Assembly (NCBI RefSeq): GCF_900102055.1
Contig: NZ_FNBA01000002.1
Location: 1-64,000 of the forward strand
Reading direction: 5' to 3'
Length of the DNA: 64,000 bases
Source of the DNA: Ulvibacter litoralis
GTDB lineage: Bacteria > Bacteroidota > Bacteroidia > Flavobacteriales > Flavobacteriaceae
Below are positions 11,492 to 19,684 of this stretch, piece after piece. The translations under genes were made by a program, and so were the position numbers. Every line of letters begins with the position of its first letter. Position 1 is the stretch's first letter. The notes beneath the pieces were generated by a model, which was not told the origin of the DNA, made no database searches, and saw only the letters and a list, made by a program, of their open reading frames with translations.

Positions 11492-12922
11492 TTAAATACT
11501 GCAATTTCCATCGATGATGTCTTGCTTCGTTGGGTTGTAGGCATTATAGGCAGCATAATAAATATTAGGCCCTGATGCATTAAATAAATTTTGAAGGGAG
11601 CAAAAATTAGTTAATTGTATATTACCAATTATATCTATTTTCCAGTTGTTTTGTAAACTGTTGAGTCCTTCTAAATTTTGTAAATTATTATTTCGGTAGA
11701 TATTAATTTCATTTACATCTGTCATACTACTAAGTCCCTGAATATTATTTAAAGAATCGTTGTCGTTTATAAAAAGTCCATTTGAAAGACTGGTGATTGA
11801 CTCGAGACCATTTAGGTTTTCAAGCGCGGAGTTATTGTGAATTCTAAGTGTACTGGCTATATCAAAATTTACTAAGCCTTCAATATCTGTAAGGGATGAA
11901 TTATAACCTAGTTCTAAGCTATAAATTTGTGTGTTCAAATTCTGAAGACCGTTTAAGTTCTCTAATAAAGTATTGTGTGTAAAAACTAAAAAACGAATCT
12001 CTTGAGTGAAATTACTTAAATTACTGAGCCCATCGATGTTTGTTAAAGAGTTACAATATTTTACATTCAGGCTACTTCCAAGTGTAGTTAAGTTGCTCAA
12101 CCAATCGAGATTGGGGATTTGAGCACAAGAAAATAGTATAATTCTATTTTCTACCGTAATGAGTTGACTTAAGCCAGAAAGATCATTTAATTGCTCATTA
12201 GTGCTTAATATTAAGTTATATACTGATATTAAATTGTTTAATCCTTCTACTTTTTCTAATGAAGAGTTAACAGTAATAACAAGTTCACCACCTACATAAT
12301 CAATATTCAAGCCTAAAGTTGACACTAAACTTGGATTATTTATAATCCAAAAATTATTGTTTATCGTATTTAAGTTTTGAAGTGGAGATAAATCGAAAAT
12401 ATCTGTTGTTGCTGCTTGCTCTGGGTCTCCGATGGTTAATGAACCATTAACTTTTGTGTAATTATTTGCTCCAAAATCAATTACTTCTTGTTGCGACTTT
12501 AAAATTAAATCACCTTCATAGGTATTGCCTAAATCAATGAGGGTAATTGTAATAGAAGCATTTTCAGAAACAGTGCCATTTGCCACTTTTACAGTACCTG
12601 AAATTGTTGGATTGGTTTCAAATTCAAAAAGATTTGCATCGACAACCTTCAATTCTCCAGAAACTGTATCAATACTAAAAGCTCCCGCGGGTGTTTGCTC
12701 CGTAATTGAAAACGTAACTGTTCCTTGATTGGTAGATCCAGCGACGGTTCCAATTAGTTGTCCTTCGGAAGGATTTTCGTTTATGGTTACTGAAAAATTT
12801 GAAGTAGTTACCGTTATTGCTGAAGCTTCAGGAGTGTTGTCACTGTCTTTGCTACAGGAAATAACTGCAAAAAATACACATAGTAGTGAAAACTGAAGTA
12901 AAGTAGGTTTGAAAATTTTCAT
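11492..12922 (-). CDS. Array lipoprotein 1: cadherin-like plus leucine-rich solenoid (last gene of the array)
   Basis: Predicted surface-exposed lipoprotein of 476 residues. The lipobox is VISC (acylated Cys23) followed by SKDSDN, acidic as in Bacteroidota surface-export signals. A cadherin-like domain spans about 36-130 (FSVTINENPSEGQLIGTVAG, DFETNP-type core as FEFETNPTISGTVKVANG). A leucine-rich/receptor-L-like solenoid follows, with units of about 21-24 residues (pattern N-L-x-x-L-x-G-L-x-N-L). The C-terminal cap has a Cys in NFCSLQNL and ends NAYNPTKQDIIDGNCSI. Its closest relative is the gene at the other end of the array (19685-21103), with an almost identical DNA stretch in the cadherin/solenoid junction. 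Function unknown; adhesion or ligand binding is a guess from domain type. Confidence 0.85.
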   Translation of the reverse strand: MKIFKPTLLQFSLLCVFFAVISCSKDSDNTPEASAITVTTSNFSVTINENPSEGQLIGTVAGSTNQGTVTFSITEQTPAGAFSIDTVSGELKVVDANLFEFETNPTISGTVKVANGTVSENASITITLIDLGNTYEGDLILKSQQEVIDFGANNYTKVNGSLTIGDPEQAATTDIFDLSPLQNLNTINNNFWIINNPSLVSTLGLNIDYVGGELVITVNSSLEKVEGLNNLISVYNLILSTNEQLNDLSGLSQLITVENRIILFSCAQIPNLDWLSNLTTLGSSLNVKYCNSLTNIDGLSNLSNFTQEIRFLVFTHNTLLENLNGLQNLNTQIYSLELGYNSSLTDIEGLVNFDIASTLRIHNNSALENLNGLESITSLSNGLFINDNDSLNNIQGLSSMTDVNEINIYRNNNLQNLEGLNSLQNNWKIDIIGNIQLTNFCSLQNLFNASGPNIYYAAYNAYNPTKQDIIDGNCSI

Positions 12923-12944
12923 GTTTATTCTTCTGAAAGATTAA

Positions 12945-14096
12945 TTAAATACTGCAATTCCCATCAATAATGTCTTGCTCGGTTGGGTTATAGGCGTTAT
13001 TTACAACGGTGTAATCGCCAGAAAGTCCTCCATTCGTCAATAAATTTTGAAGCCCACATAAATCTGTTAAATTATTATTCATTTCTATAAATAGGTTATC
13101 TGTTAAAGTGCTCAGGTTGGATAAACCATCGATATTAGAAAGTGAATTATTATTAAAAATTGATAATTCTCCGTTTATTGAGCTAATACCACTAAGACCA
13201 TTTATATCTGTTAAGAGATCATTTTCATCTATTTCAAATGATTCTGTGATATTGGAAATATGTAAGTCATCTAAATTTACTAAAGAATCATTGTCTGTTA
13301 TTGATAAATAACTTACTGAAGTTATATTGTTAAGACCGTTTAGATTAGCTAAAACAGGATTTCCATATAGTTGCAAACTGAGTGTGAGTTCGGTAATGTT
13401 ACTGAGAGCAGAAATATCTGTTAGTACATCATTTAGCATTATATTTATGGTGCCTGCTGTTTCAATATTTTCTAAACCAGTTAAAGAAGTTAATCCATCA
13501 TTATCGTAAATATTCAATTGATTACCTATATGTTTTATGGAGCTCAATGGTCTTAAGTTATTAAACATAGTAGATTGATTCAAACTCCCAATAAATAAAT
13601 TTCCGGTAACATGGGTATAATTATTTGCACCAAAATTATCTATATCCAGTTGTGTTTCTAATGTAATACCCCCTTCAAATATATTATCCTCATTAAAATC
13701 TTTAATTGTAATGGTTATGGAAGCGTTTTCAGAGACTGTTCCATTGGTAACGGCAACAGTTCCTGTAACCGATGTGTTTGTTTCAAAATCGAATAGTGTT
13801 GGGTCGGCAACTGTTAATTCGCCAGAAGTGCTATTAATTGCAATTGCTCCAGCGGGTGATTGTTCAGTAATAGAGAACGTTATAGACCCTTGATTTGTGT
13901 TTGCCGAAACTGTACCTAGTAATTGACCCTCTTCTGGGTTTTCTACTACTGTTGTTATAAAGTTGGAAGTGAGTACAGTGATTACGTCTCCTAGGTTTTC
14001 GTGGGTATTTTCGTCGTTTTTACTGCATGAAACAACTGTAAATGCAATGCATAATAAGGTAAACTGAAAAAAATAGTAGGATAAAAAGCTTTTCAT
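12945..14096 (-). CDS. Array lipoprotein 2: cadherin-like plus leucine-rich solenoid
   Basis: This is a 383-residue paralogue with lipobox VVSC (Cys24) then SKNDENTHEN. Its cadherin-like domain (about 38-135) is of the second array subtype (VVENPEEGQLLGTV, ISINSTSG-like AIAINSTSGELTVADP) and ends with the calcium-site-like FNEDN. The solenoid starts LRPLSSIKHIGNQLNIYDN and has about eight units. The cap has Cys in DLCGLQNL and ends GNCSI. Its solenoid start and last 50 residues match the paralogue at 18449-19657 very closely, while the cadherin domains of those two differ. Spacer to the next gene is 22 bp. Function is unknown. Confidence 0.85.
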   Translation of the reverse strand: MKSFLSYYFFQFTLLCIAFTVVSCSKNDENTHENLGDVITVLTSNFITTVVENPEEGQLLGTVSANTNQGSITFSITEQSPAGAIAINSTSGELTVADPTLFDFETNTSVTGTVAVTNGTVSENASITITIKDFNEDNIFEGGITLETQLDIDNFGANNYTHVTGNLFIGSLNQSTMFNNLRPLSSIKHIGNQLNIYDNDGLTSLTGLENIETAGTINIMLNDVLTDISALSNITELTLSLQLYGNPVLANLNGLNNITSVSYLSITDNDSLVNLDDLHISNITESFEIDENDLLTDINGLSGISSINGELSIFNNNSLSNIDGLSNLSTLTDNLFIEMNNNLTDLCGLQNLLTNGGLSGDYTVVNNAYNPTEQDIIDGNCSI

Positions 14097-14127
14097 GAAC
14101 TTATAGTTTTTTTATGAGAAATATTAA

Positions 14128-15282
14128 TTAGATGCTACAATTACCATCTATAATATCTTGTTGTGTTGGGTTGTAGGCGTTGCTATGTACAATATATTCG
14201 TTTGAAAGGCCTCCATTGACAATTAAGTTTTGAATACCACAAAGATTGGTTAAATTAATATTGTTATTTATTTGTAAGTGATATAGGAGAAAATTAAGGT
14301 TCGACAAACCATCAATATTAGTAAGCGAAGCATTATATGAAATTTCAATGTGCCCATTAATCGAACTGATACTATTAAGACTGTCTATATTTGTTAAGAG
14401 GTCATTATCGCTAATAATAACTGAATTATTAGCAGTAGAAATATGTAGGTCGTCCAAATCTGTTAAAGCACTATTTTCTGCAATACTTAGAGAGCCAACA
14501 GAGGTTATGTTGTGAAGTCCATTTAAATTAGATAGCAAAGGATTTAGCCATACGTACAAGTCGAGTCTAATTTCAGTAACATTACTCAAAGCAGAAATGT
14601 CAGCTAGCTTATCATTTTGTATAATATAAATAGTGTTAATAACAGTTTCAATGTTTTCTAATCCTGCTAAGGATGTTAACTCTATATTACGAAAAATAGT
14701 TAATCGGTTTCCTATACTTCTTATTGAGGATAGCGGTGTTATATCGTTAAATGTAGTAGCATCATCAATACTACCTATTTGTAAACTTCCTGTAATATGG
14801 GTATAATTATTAGCTCCAAAGTCATCTATTTCTTGTTGTGTTTCTAAGATTACAGTGCCTTCAAAAATTTTATCCTCATTAACATCTTCTATAGAGATTG
14901 TTATGATGGCATTTTGAGAGATAGTCCCATTGGTAACGGCTACTATTCCAGTTATGGTGGTATTTATTTCAAAGTCGAATGCAGCTGGGTCTGCAACAGT
15001 TAGTTCGCCTGAAGCGCTATTAATTGCCAGCGCTCCAGGTGATGATTCGGAGGTGATTGTATATGATAGGGTTCCCTGAGTTGTAGCTCCCGAAACAGCG
15101 CCTATAACTTGATTCTGTTCAGGATTTTCTACAATGCTGGCTACGAAATTAGAGGTGGTCAAGAGATCTGTAACTTCTGGAATTAGAGGCGTATCTTCAC
15201 TGTCTTTACTACAGGAGACAACAGCAAATGTAGCACATAGTAATACAAATTGAAATAGAGGAGTAGCGTTGAATATTTTCAT
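14128..15282 (-). CDS. Array lipoprotein 3: cadherin-like plus leucine-rich solenoid
   Basis: This is a 384-residue paralogue. The frame is open to an ATG at 15318 inside the upstream gene, but the signal peptide starts at ATG 15282 (MKIFNATPLFQFVLLC), giving lipobox VVSC (Cys24) and the usual 23-bp spacer; the apparent overlap with gene 4 is therefore not real. The cadherin-like domain is of the second subtype (IVENPEQNQVIGAVSG) and ends with DVNED, the classical cadherin linker motif. The solenoid resembles genes 2 and 6 (ITPLSSIRSIGNRLTIF). The cap has Cys in NLCGIQNL and terminal GNCSI. Function is unknown. Confidence 0.84.
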   Translation of the reverse strand: MKIFNATPLFQFVLLCATFAVVSCSKDSEDTPLIPEVTDLLTTSNFVASIVENPEQNQVIGAVSGATTQGTLSYTITSESSPGALAINSASGELTVADPAAFDFEINTTITGIVAVTNGTISQNAIITISIEDVNEDKIFEGTVILETQQEIDDFGANNYTHITGSLQIGSIDDATTFNDITPLSSIRSIGNRLTIFRNIELTSLAGLENIETVINTIYIIQNDKLADISALSNVTEIRLDLYVWLNPLLSNLNGLHNITSVGSLSIAENSALTDLDDLHISTANNSVIISDNDLLTNIDSLNSISSINGHIEISYNASLTNIDGLSNLNFLLYHLQINNNINLTNLCGIQNLIVNGGLSNEYIVHSNAYNPTQQDIIDGNCSI

Positions 15283-15305
15283 AGTTTTTTCTTCTGAAAG
15301 ATTAG

Positions 15306-17027
15306 TTAAATACTGCAATTCCCATCGATGATGTCTTGCTTCGTTGGGTTGTAGGCGTTGTTAAATACGGTGTAGTCGCTTGAAGGTCCTCCATTATTTA
15401 TTAGTGTTTGAATACCGCAAAAATCAGTTAAATTTCCATTACTACGAATGTCTAAATCATTATCAATGCTACTAAGGTTTGATAAATCGTCTAAATTAAC
15501 CAGTGCATCATTAGAACTAATGTATAAACTACCCTCAAAAGAAGTTATGTTATTTAGACCTTGGAGTGAAACCAATGCATTGTTTCCAGTTACTTTCAGT
15601 GAATGTAAAGATGAAAAAGATTCCAATCCACTTAAATTGGTTAGGTTGGGATTGAATAAGATATTCAACGAATTAATAACTGCCTGAGCGGGTATTCCTG
15701 CTAATGAAGTTAGATTCTCGTTTTCAATGATCTCAAATTTATTTATTTCAGTTATATTTTGTAATCCATTTAAATTACTTAAAAGATTGTTTTCAGTCAG
15801 ATAAAAAGTATCTGTAACAGTGGAAAGATTTGTTAGGTTTAAACTAGATAAATATGGGTTGTTCTGAATAAATAATCTGTTTACACTACTAATGTTTTGG
15901 AGTGCGTCAATATTTTCTAATAAAGTATTCCCTACAATTTCTAACATCTCTACGGAAAGGTTTTCAAGCCCTGAAAGTCCGTCTAAGCTTAGTAGCGAGT
16001 TATTTTGGTTTATATTTAATTCATCACCAATAAAAGCTAGATTTTCCAAACCCTCTAAATTTATAAGGCTATTATTATTAGATATGCCGAAACTATAAGT
16101 TACTGAAGTGAAATTTGAGAGCTCATGAAGGTTTAGTAGATTTTGATTGTTAACGATTCCTCCCCAACCAATATGCGTTAAATTAGACAATCCGTTTAGA
16201 TATAATAATGAATCATTGCCGAAAATAAAAAAGTATTCTTCAATGTTCTCTATGTTATTAAGAGCGTTAAAGCTTGTTAAGTTGTCATTTTCCATGACGT
16301 ACAAATCTTTAATTGTCCCCGTAATATTATTTAGACTTTCAATATTTATTAAGAGAGAATTTGTGTGAATGGCTAAGGTTCCTCCTACAGATGTTACATT
16401 TTCTAGTCCTACTAATGAAGTTAACTCTGAGTTATATCCTATGTACAATGTCTCACCAACTGATGTTAGGTCGACTAGGGGGGTTAAATCTATAATTGAT
16501 TGTTGGTTTACGTTTGTAGGTGTCCCAATATAAATCTCGCCAGTAATATGTGTGTAATGGTTTTGCCCAAAAGTGTTTACTTCTTCTTGAGTTAATAAGG
16601 TTATGTCGCCATCATAAATATTTTCTTCATTTATATTACTCACATTAATTATAACCGAAACATTTTCAGAAACAGCACCATTGGCAACTTTTATAGTTCC
16701 AGAAATTGTTGGATTTGTTTCAAAATCAAAAAGATTTGCATTGGCAACTTTCAATTCTCCAGAAGCTACATCAATACTAAAAGCTCCCGAGGGTGTTTGC
16801 TCCGTAATTAAAAACGTAACTGTTCCTTGATTGGTAGTTCCAGCAACGGTTCCGATAAGTTGCCCTTCGGAAGGATTTTCGTTTATGGTTACTGAGAAAT
16901 TTGAAGTGGTTACTGTTATTACTGTAGCTTCAGGAGTGTCTTCGCTGTCTGTGCTACAGGAGATGATGGCTAATGTGGCGCATACTAGTAAAAACTTTAG
17001 TGCATACCTAAATTTGAATATTCTCAT
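15306..17027 (-). CDS. Array lipoprotein 4: longest paralogue, extended leucine-rich solenoid
   Basis: This is the longest array member at 573 residues, with lipobox IISC (Cys24) then STDSEDTPE. Its cadherin-like domain (about 38-135) is nearly identical at DNA level to that of gene 6 across the segment encoding SEGQLIGTVAG to VANANLFDFETNP. The solenoid has roughly fifteen or more units (LTSLVGLENVTSVGGTLAI, LINLEGLENLAFIGDELNI, and so on), clearly expanded against the 350-residue siblings. The cap has Cys in DFCGIQTL and ends GNCSI. Extra length probably reflects unequal exchange between repeats. Function is unknown. Confidence 0.85.
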   Translation of the reverse strand: MRIFKFRYALKFLLVCATLAIISCSTDSEDTPEATVITVTTSNFSVTINENPSEGQLIGTVAGTTNQGTVTFLITEQTPSGAFSIDVASGELKVANANLFDFETNPTISGTIKVANGAVSENVSVIINVSNINEENIYDGDITLLTQEEVNTFGQNHYTHITGEIYIGTPTNVNQQSIIDLTPLVDLTSVGETLYIGYNSELTSLVGLENVTSVGGTLAIHTNSLLINIESLNNITGTIKDLYVMENDNLTSFNALNNIENIEEYFFIFGNDSLLYLNGLSNLTHIGWGGIVNNQNLLNLHELSNFTSVTYSFGISNNNSLINLEGLENLAFIGDELNINQNNSLLSLDGLSGLENLSVEMLEIVGNTLLENIDALQNISSVNRLFIQNNPYLSSLNLTNLSTVTDTFYLTENNLLSNLNGLQNITEINKFEIIENENLTSLAGIPAQAVINSLNILFNPNLTNLSGLESFSSLHSLKVTGNNALVSLQGLNNITSFEGSLYISSNDALVNLDDLSNLSSIDNDLDIRSNGNLTDFCGIQTLINNGGPSSDYTVFNNAYNPTKQDIIDGNCSI

Positions 17028-17053
17028 GATTTTTAGTTTATTCCGAAGAAAAA

Positions 17054-18418
17054 TTAAATACTACAATTTCCATCGATGATGTCTTGCTTCGTTGGGTTGT
17101 AGGCGTTGTTATGTGCACCAAAATATCCAACTGATCCAGAAATACAAAGATTTTCGAGAGCACAATAATTTGTAAGGTTTGAATTATCCCAAATAGATAC
17201 CTGTACGCTTACTTCTACAAGATTCTCTAAACCATGTAAGCTTATTAAATTTTCATTATTTTCTATACGAACATGTGTATTAATATTCGTAATCTTTTCA
17301 AGACCAGAAAGATCAGTTAAAGAATTATTACTAAAAATATCAAGTTGTCCATAGCAACTAATATTCTCCAAGCCATTGAGGCTAAATAATGAATTATTAT
17401 AATTGATATAAATTCTACGAATATTCCCTTCTACATTTTCAAGTGGAGTCAAGCTTGTTAAATTAGGGTTATTGTCAATAATAATTTCATCTTGAATTGA
17501 AACTACCCCTGAAAGCGCAGTAATGTTTTCTATGTTTTCATTACCTGAAATTTGAAGCGTTCCTACAGAGGTAATGTTTTGCAGTCCATTTAAATCTACC
17601 AATGGGGTTACTTGAATCGACAAATAACTTGCAATTGTTGTGATGCTTTCTAATCCCTGAAGATTAGTTAACAAAGGGTTCAAATGAAGCATTAAAGAGT
17701 CGTTAATTTCTGTAATCTCTCCTAAGTTTTCCAAGGTTAACAAAGCTGGATTCACTACTATAGCTAAGGTTCCTCCTATTTCTGAAAGATTTTCAAGGCC
17801 TGAAAGTGTTTGTAATTCTCCATTATAGGAAATGGTTACATAATTGCCAACAAAAGTTAATGCTTGTAATGGAGATAAGTTAGTAATGTTAGAATAGGTG
17901 GTACCCGAATCGTGTCCAATAAGAAGATATCCGGTAATACCCGTGTAATTATGAGTTCCAAACTCATCTACTTCCGTTTGCGTTCTAAGTATGACGTCTC
18001 CTTGGTAAATATTTTCTTCAGAAATATCTGAAATGCTTATTGTAACTAATGCATTTTCAGAAATCGCGCCATTGGCAACGTTTACCGTACCCGAAATGGT
18101 AGGATTGGTTTCAAAGTCGAAAAGTGCTTCGTTGGCAACCTTCAATTCTCCCGAAGCTGCATCAATAGTAAAAGCTCCCGAGGGCGTTTGTTCGGTAATT
18201 GAAAATGTAACTGTTCCTTGATTGGTTGTTCCAGCAACGGTTCCGATTACTTGTCCTTCGGAAGGGTTTTCGTCTATGGTTACTGAAAAATTTGAGGTGG
18301 TTACGGTTATATCTGACGCTTCAGGAGTGTCTTCGCTGTCTTTGCTACAGGAGAGAATTGCAAATGAAGCAAAAAGTAACGTGAATTTAAGTAAATAGGT
18401 TGAGTTGAATAGTTTCAT
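17054..18418 (-). CDS. Array lipoprotein 5: cadherin-like plus leucine-rich solenoid
   Basis: This is a 454-residue paralogue with lipobox ILSC (Cys24) then SKDSEDTPE. The cadherin-like domain is of the first subtype (TIDENPSEGQVIGTVAG, DFETNPTISGTVNVANG). The solenoid is its own lineage (LSPLQALTFVGNYVTISYNGELQTLSGLENL, LTSLTPLENVEGNIRRIYI) and carries an extra Cys in ENISCYGQLDIF. The cap differs slightly: YCALENLCISGSVGYFGAHNNAYNP, with two Cys before the terminal GNCSI. Spacer to the next gene is 26 bp. Function is unknown. Confidence 0.84.
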   Translation of the reverse strand: MKLFNSTYLLKFTLLFASFAILSCSKDSEDTPEASDITVTTSNFSVTIDENPSEGQVIGTVAGTTNQGTVTFSITEQTPSGAFTIDAASGELKVANEALFDFETNPTISGTVNVANGAISENALVTISISDISEENIYQGDVILRTQTEVDEFGTHNYTGITGYLLIGHDSGTTYSNITNLSPLQALTFVGNYVTISYNGELQTLSGLENLSEIGGTLAIVVNPALLTLENLGEITEINDSLMLHLNPLLTNLQGLESITTIASYLSIQVTPLVDLNGLQNITSVGTLQISGNENIENITALSGVVSIQDEIIIDNNPNLTSLTPLENVEGNIRRIYINYNNSLFSLNGLENISCYGQLDIFSNNSLTDLSGLEKITNINTHVRIENNENLISLHGLENLVEVSVQVSIWDNSNLTNYCALENLCISGSVGYFGAHNNAYNPTKQDIIDGNCSI

Positions 18419-18448
18419 AAATTTAAAATTGTGTCTTTCCGAAGAAAA

Positions 18449-19657
18449 TTAAATACTGCAATTTCCATCGATGATGTCTTGTTCGGTTGGGTTGTAGGCG
18501 TTATTTACAACGGTGTAATCACCAGAAAGGCCTCCATTCGTCAATAAATTTTGAAGACCACATAAATCTGTTAATGTAGCATTTGAATTAATAGTTAGTT
18601 CTTGTTCAAGAAGGGTAAGATTTGTTAATCCATTAATGTCTGTAAGAGAATCGTTTTGGGATATTGTAACGAAACCATAGATTGAACCTAAATTACTTAA
18701 CCCATCAATATCTGTAAGAGAGTTGTTTTGGGATATTATAAGATCTCTGTAAATTATACTTATGTTACTTAAGCTATTTAAATTAGTTATAAGTGGATTT
18801 TCAGTAATTTCTATTGAATATGTAACTGTAGTTATGTTTAAGTCATCCAAATTTAACAATGCAGAATTGTTATTTATTATTAAATCACCAAAAGAAGTTA
18901 TATTGTGAAGACCATTTAGATTGGTTAGTGCAGGATTATTATCTACTCGAATATCTAGAGGAAGTTCAGTAATATTACTGAGAGCGGAAATATCTGCTAG
19001 CAGGTCATTATTAATTATTTGTATTCTGTTTAAAGTTTCAATATTTTCTAAACCTGTTAAAGAAGTTAACCCATTATTTTTGTAGACGGCCAATCCATTT
19101 CCCAAGTGTTTTATAGAGCTCAATGGTGTTAAATCGTTAAATACAGCATATTGATTAACTCCTCCTATATATAAATTTTCAGTAATATGGGTGTAATTAT
19201 TAGCTCCGAAATCGTTAATTTCTTCTTGGGTTGTTAGAAATATAGTGCCCTCATAAATATGCTCTTCATATAAGTCATCCACACTAATTATAACTGAGGC
19301 ATTTTCAGAAACAGTGCCATTTGCCACTTTTACAGTACCTGAAATTGTTGGATTGGTTTCAAAATCAAAAAGATTTGCATTGGCAACTTTCAATTCTCCA
19401 GAAGCTACATCAATACTAAAAGCTCCCGAGGGTGTTTGCTCGGTAATTGAAAACGTAACTGTTCCTTGATTGGTAATTCCAGCAACGGTTCCGATAAGTT
19501 GCCCTTCGGAAGGATTTTCGTTTATGGTTACTGAAAAATTTGAAGTAGTAACGGTAACTTCTGAAGTATCCTCACTGTCTTTACTGCAGGAGATAATGGC
19601 TAATGAGGCGCATACTAGTAAAAACTTTAGCGCATACCTAGGTTTGAATATTTTCAT
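18449..19657 (-). CDS. Array lipoprotein 6: apparent chimera of gene-4-type cadherin and gene-2-type solenoid
   Basis: This is a 402-residue paralogue with lipobox IISC (Cys24) then SKDSEDTSE. The signal peptide and cadherin-like domain match gene 4 almost residue for residue (signal MKIFKPRYALKFLLVC against MRIFKFRYALKFLLVC). The solenoid start (LTPLSSIKHLGNGLAVYKN) and the whole cap (DLCGLQNLLTNGGLSGDYTV) match gene 2. The 3' flanking spacer instead matches the one after gene 1. This is the clearest mosaic in the array. Function is unknown. Confidence 0.85.
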   Translation of the reverse strand: MKIFKPRYALKFLLVCASLAIISCSKDSEDTSEVTVTTSNFSVTINENPSEGQLIGTVAGITNQGTVTFSITEQTPSGAFSIDVASGELKVANANLFDFETNPTISGTVKVANGTVSENASVIISVDDLYEEHIYEGTIFLTTQEEINDFGANNYTHITENLYIGGVNQYAVFNDLTPLSSIKHLGNGLAVYKNNGLTSLTGLENIETLNRIQIINNDLLADISALSNITELPLDIRVDNNPALTNLNGLHNITSFGDLIINNNSALLNLDDLNITTVTYSIEITENPLITNLNSLSNISIIYRDLIISQNNSLTDIDGLSNLGSIYGFVTISQNDSLTDINGLTNLTLLEQELTINSNATLTDLCGLQNLLTNGGLSGDYTVVNNAYNPTEQDIIDGNCSI

Positions 19658-19684
19658 AGTTTTTTATTTTATTCCAAAGAAAAG

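Noticed and set aside
15283-15318. Overlap between array genes 3 and 4
   Set aside because: It arises only from extending gene 3 to an upstream ATG. The signal peptide and spacing pattern place its start at 15282, leaving a normal 23-bp spacer.
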